A stretch of DNA of 64,000 bases, taken from positions 1,426,001-1,490,000 of the forward strand of contig NZ_JBPCCU010000001.1 of the NCBI RefSeq assembly GCF_050971785.1. Reading direction: 5' to 3'. Every line of letters begins with the position of its first letter. Positions within the stretch are counted from its first letter, which is position 1. A program made the position numbers and the translations under genes. Origin of the DNA: Actinomadura_E scrupuli (GTDB lineage Bacteria > Actinomycetota > Actinomycetes > Streptosporangiales > Streptosporangiaceae). Below the pieces are notes generated by a model. The model saw only the letters and a list, made by a program, of their open reading frames with translations, was not told the origin of the DNA and searched no databases. This document shows, piece by piece, positions 57,543 to 64,000 of this stretch.

Positions 57543-58870
57543 TGGCCGCCCGCCAGGCGCTGCGCCGCGTACCCGAATCCGCGGCGAGGCTCACCGAGGA
57601 CGACCGCGCGCTGCTGCTGCACCTGCTGGACCTGCCGACCGCGGGCCCGCTGGAGACCGGCGGCGGGCAGCCGGTGCGGCTGTGGGAGGCCCAGCGCGCC
57701 TACGCCGACGCGGCGGCGGAGCTCGGCTTCGAGGTCGTACGGCACGCGCCCGCGGACCGCTCCTGCCTGGTCGGTGACGACGTTCCGCGGGCGGTCCAGG
57801 AGAGCGCCGAGATCCTGCCCGACTTCCTCGACTCCCAGCCCAGCCTGGTGCTCCGGCTCGGGCCGCGGCTGCCCCGGAGGTCGACGGTGATGTTCAACGT
57901 GCACCTCGACACCGTCGAGGGCCGGGAGCCCGGCCGGTTCGACGGCGCCCGGTTCCACGGCCGCGGCGCCATCGACGCCAAGGGACCCGCGGTCGGGTTG
58001 CTGGCCGGCATCCGGGCCGCGCTGGCGGCCACCCCCGCGCTGGGGACCGAGATCGGCGTGCTGATCCAGGCCGTGGCCGGCGAGGAGGGCGGGGCCATGG
58101 GCAGTTTCGGTACCCGGCCGCTGGTGGACCAGGGCTACGTCGGCCGGCTCAACGTCTTCTGCGAGCCCACCGGGCTGCGCGTGCTCACCCGCTCGACCGC
58201 CGCGATGACCGCGGCCATCGAGGTGGCCGGCCGCGACGCCATCGACGACGACCCCGGCAAGGGGCACAACGCGACCGTGCTGCTCGGCTTCCTCGCCCAG
58301 CGGCTGGCCACCGCCGTACCCCCGCACGCGACCGACGGGCAGGTCTGCATCGCCGGGATCAAGACCGGGCCGATGCACAACAAGGTCTACGGGTCGGGAC
58401 GGCTGCTGCTCAACCTCTCCTACGGCTCGCAGGAGGCGGGCCGGCGGCTCGAGGGCACGCTGCGCGAGGCGGTCCGGTCCGGGGTCGCGGAGTTCAGCGA
58501 ACGGTTCCGCGACACCCGCGACTTCGAGATCACGGCGGCCGAGGCGGCGCTGGTGACCCGGCTGGAGTGGCTCAAACGAGGGCTGCCCGCGCTCACCGGC
58601 GGCGACCGCTGGGTCGACGATCTGCTGGTCCGGCAGGCCGGGCTGGCCCGCTGGCCGGACGACGTGCCCGCCTTCACCTGCGACGCCATCTGGATGCACG
58701 GGGTGCCCGGCACCTCCACCGCGGTGTTCGGCCCGGGCTCGCTGGGCCACAACAACGCGCACGCCGCCGGCGAGTTCGCCGACCTGGCCGAGCTCGAGCT
58801 GTTCGCCAGGGACATCGCCCGGTTGCTGCACTGCTTCGCCCGCAACGAGATCTGGAATGAGGCCTCATGA
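57542..58870 (+). CDS. M20-family zinc amidohydrolase
   Basis: Metallopeptidase-like hydrolase of 442 aa. Zinc ligands and catalytic residues are seen in 'NVHLDTVEG', 'GRGAIDAKGPAVGLL', 'VAGEEGGAMGS', 'CEPTGLR' and a late 'LGHNNAHAAGEF'. ATG 57542 overlaps the previous stop (TGATG), with GGGGAGG upstream. M20 enzymes cleave N-acyl groups or peptide bonds, so N-deacetylation of an amino-sugar or aminocyclitol intermediate is a fitting guess. Confidence 0.9.
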   Translation: MAARQALRRVPESAARLTEDDRALLLHLLDLPTAGPLETGGGQPVRLWEAQRAYADAAAELGFEVVRHAPADRSCLVGDDVPRAVQESAEILPDFLDSQPSLVLRLGPRLPRRSTVMFNVHLDTVEGREPGRFDGARFHGRGAIDAKGPAVGLLAGIRAALAATPALGTEIGVLIQAVAGEEGGAMGSFGTRPLVDQGYVGRLNVFCEPTGLRVLTRSTAAMTAAIEVAGRDAIDDDPGKGHNATVLLGFLAQRLATAVPPHATDGQVCIAGIKTGPMHNKVYGSGRLLLNLSYGSQEAGRRLEGTLREAVRSGVAEFSERFRDTRDFEITAAEAALVTRLEWLKRGLPALTGGDRWVDDLLVRQAGLARWPDDVPAFTCDAIWMHGVPGTSTAVFGPGSLGHNNAHAAGEFADLAELELFARDIARLLHCFARNEIWNEAS

Positions 58871-60018
58871 CGCAAACGACGACGGCGACGCGGTCCGAGG
58901 TGGTCCGCGTGGACCACGACGAACTGATCGCCTTCACGACCGGGGTGTTCGAGGCGCTCGGCGTTCCCGGCGAGCGCGCCCGCGCCGCGGCGGACGCGCT
59001 GTGCCACGGCGACCTGACCGGGGTCACCTCGCACGGCCTGACCAACCTGACCCGGCTCTATCTCAAGCTGTTCGAGGACGGCAGGGTCAAGCCGGACGCC
59101 GAGCCGAGGATCGTGACCGACCGCGGCGCCGCCGTGCTCCTCGACGCCGACCGCGGGCTCGGCCTGTGGGTGGCGAGCGAGGCGATGGCCCTGGCCACCG
59201 AACGCGCGTCGCGGTACGGCGTCGGGCTGGTGTCGGTCTTCGACAGCACCCACATCGGCTGCGCCGGCTACCACGCGGCGCGGGCCGTCCCCCAGGGGAT
59301 GATCGGCCTCATCGCGTCCAACTGCGGGCACCAGCGCATCATCCGGCCGCCGGGCGGGGCGGTGCCGATGCTCGGCACCAACCCGTTCAGCATCGCCTCG
59401 CCCGCGGGCGCCCACCACCCATACGTGCTGGACATGAGCACCACCGTCGTGCCGACCGGCCGGGTGCGCGCCGCCGCGCGCGCCGGTGTCCCGGCACCCG
59501 AGGGCTGGCTGGAGGACGACCACGGCGATCCGGTGACGGACGCGGCGGCCTTCGACCGCGGCGAGGCGCACCTGATGTGGCTCGGCGGCCGCCCGGAGAC
59601 CGGCGGCTACAAGGGATACGGACTGGGCCTGCTGGTGGAGGTCCTCGGCGCGCTGCTGTCCGGCGCGGGCCTCGGCCCGGCGCCCGAGGCGCTGGAGGCC
59701 GCCGGCACCCGTCCCGGGCGCGACGACGACATCGGGTTCGTGGCGCTCGCCGTCGCCCCCGGCGCGCTGCGGCCCGCCGAGGAGTTCGAGGCCGACGCGA
59801 CCTCGCTGTTCGGCAGCCTGCTGGCCTGCCCGCCGCTCAGCGAGCAGGCCCCCGTGCGCTATCCCGGCTGGCACGAGGCGGAGCGCGCGCGCCGGCACCG
59901 TGCCGACGGCGTGCCCCTGTCGGCCTCCCTGCACGACGAGCTCGCCGGCGTGGCCCGGCGGCTCGGACTGGTCCCTCTCACCCCCTCCGGTGAGATCGGC
60001 GAGATCGGAGAGAACTGA
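58867..60018 (+). CDS. Ldh2-family (malate/L-lactate dehydrogenase-type) oxidoreductase
   Basis: NAD(P)-dependent enzyme of 383 aa of the malate/L-sulfolactate/ureidoglycolate/2,3-diketogulonate reductase family. The catalytic His lies in 'GVTSHGLTNL'; 'VFDSTHIGCAGYHA', 'MLGTNPFSIASP' and 'GGYKGYGLGLLVEVL' are family motifs. ATGA overlap with the M20 gene. Members act on 2-oxo/2-hydroxy acids, which suggests that an open-chain or uronic-type acid occurs in the pathway. A terminal repeat 'GEIGEIGEN' is odd but short. Confidence 0.92.
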   Translation: MTQTTTATRSEVVRVDHDELIAFTTGVFEALGVPGERARAAADALCHGDLTGVTSHGLTNLTRLYLKLFEDGRVKPDAEPRIVTDRGAAVLLDADRGLGLWVASEAMALATERASRYGVGLVSVFDSTHIGCAGYHAARAVPQGMIGLIASNCGHQRIIRPPGGAVPMLGTNPFSIASPAGAHHPYVLDMSTTVVPTGRVRAAARAGVPAPEGWLEDDHGDPVTDAAAFDRGEAHLMWLGGRPETGGYKGYGLGLLVEVLGALLSGAGLGPAPEALEAAGTRPGRDDDIGFVALAVAPGALRPAEEFEADATSLFGSLLACPPLSEQAPVRYPGWHEAERARRHRADGVPLSASLHDELAGVARRLGLVPLTPSGEIGEIGEN

Positions 60019-60956
60019 TGAAACAGCTTCGTGTCGGTGTGGTCGGGCTCGGTGTGATCTCCCGGTTCTACCTCGCGGCGATCGAGGAGTCGCCGTCGGT
60101 ACGGCTGGCCGCGGTCTGCGACCTGCGCGAGGAGGCGCTGGAGCCCTACCGCGGCACGGTCGAGTGCTTCCGCGACCACCGGGAGCTGCTGGCCCATGCG
60201 GAGATCGACGCCATCATCGTCAACGTCCCCAACGACGTGCACGCCGAGGTGTGCCGGGACGCGGTCGAGGCCGGGGTCGCGGTCTGCGTGGAGAAGCCGC
60301 TGGCCATCCGGGTCGCCGACGGCCGGGAGCTCGCGCGGTCGGCCGCCGCGCGGGGCGTCACCCTGTTCACCGCGTTCCACCGGCGCTACAACGACAACCT
60401 CCTCGCGCTGCGGGACCGGCTCGCGGCGGCGGCGCCCATCGAGTCGCTGACGGTGCGCTACCTGGAGCGCATCGAGGAGCACGTCGGCAAGGACCGGTGG
60501 TACCTCGACCCGGACCGCTGCGGAGGGGGCTGCGTCGCCGACAACGGCCCCAACGCCTTCGACGTCGTCCGGCTCTTCCTCGGCGAGGTCCAGGTCGAGG
60601 ACGCCGAGGTCGACTACGACGACCAGGGCGTGGACCGGCAGTCGGTGGTCACCCTGCGGTCCGCCGCCGGTGCCGTGGCCCGGGTCGAGCTCGACTGGTC
60701 CTACCCCCACGGTGAGCGCAAGGACGTCGACGTCGTGCTGGCCGACGGCACGAGGCACTCGGCGGACATGCTCGCCGGGCACCTGGAGTTCAAGGGCTCG
60801 CTGTGGCACGAGTACGCGGGCATCCTCGACGACTTCGAGCAGGCGGTGCGCTCCGCCACGGACTCCTCGTGGGGCGGGCTGGTCGCCCTGGAGCTGGTCC
60901 ACCACGCCTACGACGCCGCGCGGTCACGGCCCGCCCCCGCCGGGAGCCGGTCGTGA
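60018..60956 (+). CDS. Gfo/Idh/MocA-family dehydrogenase 2
   Basis: NAD(P)-dependent sugar or inositol dehydrogenase of 312 aa. 'VGVVGLGVISRFYLAAI' binds the nucleotide, 'VCVEKPLAI' has the catalytic Lys-Pro, and 'TAFHRRYNDNLLAL' and 'GGGCVADNGPNAFDVVRLFL' form the active site. It is more typical of the family than dehydrogenase 1. It overlaps genes on both sides (TGATG and GTGA). C3 oxidation of UDP-GlcNAcA (as WbpB) or oxidation of an inositol before transamination are candidate steps. Confidence 0.92.
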   Translation: MKQLRVGVVGLGVISRFYLAAIEESPSVRLAAVCDLREEALEPYRGTVECFRDHRELLAHAEIDAIIVNVPNDVHAEVCRDAVEAGVAVCVEKPLAIRVADGRELARSAAARGVTLFTAFHRRYNDNLLALRDRLAAAAPIESLTVRYLERIEEHVGKDRWYLDPDRCGGGCVADNGPNAFDVVRLFLGEVQVEDAEVDYDDQGVDRQSVVTLRSAAGAVARVELDWSYPHGERKDVDVVLADGTRHSADMLAGHLEFKGSLWHEYAGILDDFEQAVRSATDSSWGGLVALELVHHAYDAARSRPAPAGSRS

Positions 60957-61366
60957 CGGCGGCGCTGGAGAACGGCCGCAAGCGAACGGTCGAGGGCGCC
61001 CTGGTGAAGGTCCTGCGGCACCGCCGCGACGATCGCGGCATGCGGCTGGAGCCCTTCGCGAGCCGCTGCGTGCGCGCCGGCGAGGTCCACGAGCTGGTGA
61101 CCACCGACCACCGGGAGACCGAGCCGGGCGCGCGCATCGACCGGGTGGGATTCCTGGGATTCGCCGAGCTGGGCACCGCGGGCGTCATCGACCGGGGCGA
61201 CGAGGTCTGGATCGACGGTGAGCTCGTCGGCACCGTCCTGGGCTTCGACGCCTGCCACTTCCCCAACCACTACAACGTGCTGATCACCGCTGATCGGCCA
61301 CTGGCCGGTCCGGATCTGGGGCTGGAACCCGAGGCAGAGATCCTCTTCCGCCCCGCCACCGCGTAA
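60953..61366 (+). CDS. Small uncharacterised pathway protein, 137 aa
   Basis: I do not recognise this with confidence; I have a weak memory of a domain of unknown function of this type (DUF6917) that I cannot check. GTG 60953 overlaps the previous gene. It has no signal or membrane segment. Notable parts are 'VRAGEVHELVTTDHRETEPG', 'DRVGFLGFAELG', 'GDEVWIDGELVGTVLGFDAC' and 'HFPNHYNVLI', suggesting a compact beta-rich fold with conserved His and Asp. Its place inside the operon, between a dehydrogenase and dxs, implies a role in the same pathway. Confidence 0.75.
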   Translation: MTAALENGRKRTVEGALVKVLRHRRDDRGMRLEPFASRCVRAGEVHELVTTDHRETEPGARIDRVGFLGFAELGTAGVIDRGDEVWIDGELVGTVLGFDACHFPNHYNVLITADRPLAGPDLGLEPEAEILFRPATA

Positions 61367-61395
61367 GCAAACCGCCAGCCACAAAGGAGGGCCAG

Positions 61396-63231
61396 ATGGC
61401 TCTGCTGGAGAAGATCGACCGCCCCCAGGACCTACGGCAACTGACCATGGGCGAGCTCACCGAGCTCGCCGGCGAGATCCGCGACTTCCTGATCGAGAGC
61501 GTGTCCCGCACCGGCGGGCACCTCGGCCCCAACCTCGGGGTGGTGGAGCTCACCATCGCCCTGCACCGGGTGTTCGACTCGCCCAAGGACCGGATCGTCT
61601 GGGACACCGGGCACCAGTCGTACGTGCACAAGATCCTCACCGGCCGGCGCTCCGGGTTCGGGCGGCTCCGGCAGACCGGCGGCATGTCCGGGTACCCGTC
61701 GCGGGCGGAGTCCGGCCACGACGTCACCGAGAACTCCCACGCCTCGACCGCCCCGGCGTACGCCGACGGCCTCGCCCGCGCCTACGAGTTCCTCGGCGTC
61801 ACCGACCGCGCGGTCGTGGCGGTCATCGGTGACGGGGCGCTGACCGGCGGCATGCCCTGGGAGGCGCTGAACAACATCGCCGGCGCCCAGCGCTGCCCGG
61901 TCATCATCGTGTTCAACGACAACGAGCGCTCCTACGCGCCCACCGCCGGCGGCCTCGCGGACCACTTCGCGGACCTGCGGGCGGGCCGGACCGGGCCGGG
62001 CGTCTTCGAGCAGCTCGGGCTGGCCTACCTCGGGCCGGTCGACGGACACGACCTCGAGGCCGTCGAGGCCGCGCTGCGCAAGGCCCGCGCGCTCGGCGAG
62101 TCCGTGGTCGTACACGTCGTCACCGAGAAGGGCCGTGGGTACGTCCACGCCGAGAACAACGAGCTCGACCGGGCCCACTCGATCCGCCCGGCCGACCCGG
62201 TCAGCGGTGTCCCGGTGGGCGTCTCCGCGCCCTCCTGGACCTCGGTGTTCGGCGACGAGATCGTGAAGATCGCCGAAGCCCAGCCGGACGTGGTCGCCAT
62301 CACCGCGGCGATGCTGGAGCCGACGGGGCTGCGCGCGCTGCAGGCCCGCTTCCCGGACCGCGTCCTGGACGTCGGCATCGCCGAGCAGCACGCCGTCACC
62401 CTGGCGGCGGGGCTGGCCATGGGCGGCATGCACCCGGTCGTGGCGATCTACGCCACGTTCGTCAACCGGGCCTTCGACCAGGTGCTGATGGACGTCGCCC
62501 TGCACCGCTGCCCGGTGACGTTCGTGCTGGACCGGGCGGGCGTGACCGGCGACGACGGGGCCAGCCACAACGGCATGTGGGACATGTCGATCATGCAGGT
62601 GGTCCCCGGTCTGCGGATCGCGGCGCCGCGCGACGGGGCCCGGCTGCGGGAACTGCTGGGGGAGGCCGTCGGCTGGGACGAGGGCCCGACCCTGGTGCGC
62701 TTCCCGAAGGGCCCGACAGGCCCCGACCTGCCCGCGGTGGCGACCTTCAACGGGCTCGACATCCTGCACCGCTCCGGTGACCTCGACGTCCTGGTCGTCG
62801 CCGTGGGCGCGATGGCCGGGCTCGCCCTGGAGGTCGCCGACCGGCTCGCCGACCAGGGCATCGGCGTGACGGTGGTCGACCCGCGCTGGGTGGTCCCGGT
62901 CAACGACGCCCTCAGCGGGCTGGCCGCCCGGCACCGGATGGTCGTCACCGCCGAGGACAACGGCCGCACCGGCGGCGTGGGCTCGGGCATCGCCCAGGCG
63001 CTGCGCGACGCCGGGGTGCGGACACCGCTGCGCGACTTCGGCATCCCGCGGCGCTTCCTCGACCACGGCAAGCGCGCCGACGTCCTGGCCGCCTGCGGGC
63101 TGACCGCGCAGGACATCTCCCTGGCCGTCGTCGAGTACATCGCCGGCCTCGAGTCATCGCCCGACAACCTCGTGGGCTCCATGGCGAACGGAATGGCCAC
63201 CGGAGCGCAGGGCAACAAGGAGGAGCTATGA
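61396..63231 (+). CDS. dxs: 1-deoxy-D-xylulose 5-phosphate synthase
   Basis: First and rate-limiting MEP enzyme (611 aa), ThDP-dependent, condensing pyruvate and glyceraldehyde 3-phosphate. 'RTGGHLGPNLGVVELTIALH' and 'WDTGHQSYVHKILTGR' are N-terminal signatures; ThDP is bound by 'GDGALTGGMPWEALNN'; 'DVGIAEQHAVTLAAGLA' and 'DRAGVTGDDGASHNG' form the second half. A strong AAAGGAGG precedes the ATG. It is slightly shorter than most Dxs proteins, without lost motifs. A cluster-borne dxs implies high prenyl demand. Confidence 0.96.
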   Translation: MALLEKIDRPQDLRQLTMGELTELAGEIRDFLIESVSRTGGHLGPNLGVVELTIALHRVFDSPKDRIVWDTGHQSYVHKILTGRRSGFGRLRQTGGMSGYPSRAESGHDVTENSHASTAPAYADGLARAYEFLGVTDRAVVAVIGDGALTGGMPWEALNNIAGAQRCPVIIVFNDNERSYAPTAGGLADHFADLRAGRTGPGVFEQLGLAYLGPVDGHDLEAVEAALRKARALGESVVVHVVTEKGRGYVHAENNELDRAHSIRPADPVSGVPVGVSAPSWTSVFGDEIVKIAEAQPDVVAITAAMLEPTGLRALQARFPDRVLDVGIAEQHAVTLAAGLAMGGMHPVVAIYATFVNRAFDQVLMDVALHRCPVTFVLDRAGVTGDDGASHNGMWDMSIMQVVPGLRIAAPRDGARLRELLGEAVGWDEGPTLVRFPKGPTGPDLPAVATFNGLDILHRSGDLDVLVVAVGAMAGLALEVADRLADQGIGVTVVDPRWVVPVNDALSGLAARHRMVVTAEDNGRTGGVGSGIAQALRDAGVRTPLRDFGIPRRFLDHGKRADVLAACGLTAQDISLAVVEYIAGLESSPDNLVGSMANGMATGAQGNKEEL

Positions 63232-64000
63232 GTGTCGAACTCGGCATGCCGCGGGTACGGCCGCGGCCGGCGCAGGCGCGCCGCGTCTCCCGGCAGATCT
63301 CGGTGGGCCACGGCAAGAACGCCGTGCTGGTGGGCGGCGGCGCACCGGTGTCCGTGCAGTCCATGGCGACGACGCTGACCTCCGATGTGAACGCGACTTT
63401 GCAGCAGATCGCGGAGCTGACGGCGTCGGGGTGCCAGATCGTGCGGGTGGCGGTGCCGTCGCAGGATGACGCGGACGCGTTGCCGGCGATCGCGCGCAAG
63501 TCGCAGATCCCGGTGATCGCCGATATCCACTTCCAGCCGAAGTACGTGTTCGCGGCGATCGATGCCGGGTGCGCGGCGGTCCGGGTGAACCCCGGCAACA
63601 TCAAGAGCTTCGATGACAAGGTCGGGCAGATCGCCCGTGCGGCGAAGGCCGCGGGTGTTCCGATCCGGATCGGGGTGAACGCCGGTTCGCTGGACCGGCG
63701 GTTGCTGGAGAAGTACGGGAAGGCGACTCCGGAGGCGCTGGTGGAGTCGGCGCTGTGGGAGTGCTCGCTGTTCGAGGAGCACGACTTCCAGGACATCAAG
63801 ATCTCGGTCAAGCACAACGACCCCGTGGTGATGATCGAGGCCTACCGCCAGCTGGCGGCCCGGTGCGACTACCCGCTGCACCTGGGCGTGACCGAGGCCG
63901 GTCCCGTCTTCCAGGGCACCATCAAGTCGGCGGTGGCCTTCGGCGCCCTGCTCTCCCAGGGCATCGGCGACACCATCCGGGTCTCGCTCTCGGCTCCGCC
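63228..64000 (+). CDS. ispG: 4-hydroxy-3-methylbut-2-enyl diphosphate synthase (partial, cut at window end)
   Basis: N-terminal 257 or so residues of the ferredoxin-dependent iron-sulfur enzyme IspG. 'PVSVQSMATTLTSDVNATLQ', 'VRVAVPSQDDADALPAIARK', 'VIADIHFQPKYVFAAIDAGC' and 'VRVNPGNIKSFDDKV' are all typical; the Cys ligands lie beyond the edge. ATG 63228 overlaps the dxs stop (ATGA). The operon probably continues past the window. Confidence 0.95.
   Translation, partial: MSVELGMPRVRPRPAQARRVSRQISVGHGKNAVLVGGGAPVSVQSMATTLTSDVNATLQQIAELTASGCQIVRVAVPSQDDADALPAIARKSQIPVIADIHFQPKYVFAAIDAGCAAVRVNPGNIKSFDDKVGQIARAAKAAGVPIRIGVNAGSLDRRLLEKYGKATPEALVESALWECSLFEEHDFQDIKISVKHNDPVVMIEAYRQLAARCDYPLHLGVTEAGPVFQGTIKSAVAFGALLSQGIGDTIRVSLSAP

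Noticed and set aside
8319..64000. Polyketide synthase, NRPS or class I terpene cyclase in the cluster
   Set aside because: No ketosynthase, condensation or carrier-protein motifs were found, and no class I cyclase with DDxxD and NSE outside the prenyl synthase. The AMP ligases are stand-alone.

Overview
The window is high-GC actinomycete DNA. The gene families (DUF397 with its XRE partner, MbtH, several LuxR/NarL regulators, MEP-pathway genes, an actinobacterial-type QcrB) fit a filamentous actinomycete, perhaps of the Streptosporangiales; the order is a guess. No RNA genes, transposases or CRISPR arrays were seen. GTG starts and 1-, 4- or 8-nt gene overlaps are frequent.

Layout. 1-5138 is a sugar ABC importer of the YtfQ/YtfR/YtfT/YjfF (galactofuranose) type with a LacI regulator, probably flanking DNA. 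5658-12826 is mostly regulatory: two two-component systems, an orphan NarL-type regulator, an MbtH protein, a sigma-region-4-like protein and a TetR repressor, with a first UbiA-type membrane enzyme (8319-9344) among them. 13160-18150 holds solitary copies of cytochrome b (QcrB) and of the complex I subunits NuoB and NuoD, with a LuxR-type regulator. 18231-24812 (minus strand) is a tightly coupled operon: FAD monooxygenase, alpha/beta hydrolase, 2-oxoacid:ferredoxin oxidoreductase KorA and KorB, and a nitric oxide synthase oxygenase. Divergent from it are dxr and ispE. 27162-30426 is a patch of common chromosomal genes. 30558-53336 is the main tailoring and transport block: a second UbiA, two paralogous acyl/aryl-AMP ligases, two double-domain SnoaL-like proteins, a Tat-exported BBE-type oxidase, a flavin reductase with two halogenase-family flavoproteins, an antiporter, a P450, a UDP-sugar 6-dehydrogenase, an MMPL exporter, a methyltransferase and two DegT aminotransferases. 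53607 to the end is a ten-gene plus-strand operon: ispH, a C20-or-longer prenyl diphosphate synthase, two Gfo/Idh dehydrogenases, a sugar isomerase-like protein, an M20 hydrolase, an Ldh2-type dehydrogenase, a small uncharacterised protein, dxs and ispG (cut by the window edge).

Interpretation (inference). From about 8 to 64 kb this looks like one biosynthetic gene cluster for a meroterpenoid. It carries its own isoprenoid supply (dxs, dxr, ispE, ispG, ispH, prenyl synthase; ispD and ispF are not in the window), UbiA-type prenyl transfer or cyclisation, and a sugar- or cyclitol-like amino-containing unit, joined by AMP ligases and tailored by flavoenzymes and a P450. There is no PKS or NRPS module and no class I terpene cyclase. 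The extra NuoB, NuoD and QcrB are subunits that form quinone-binding sites, which suggests the product is a quinone-site respiratory inhibitor and that these are spare, tolerant targets. The KorAB-NOS operon suggests ferredoxin-driven NO formation. A GGCA-N6-TGCC sequence recurs in the promoter regions of nuoB, dxr and its divergent operon, and the second ubiA, with a degenerate copy before ispH, suggesting one regulator controls all parts.
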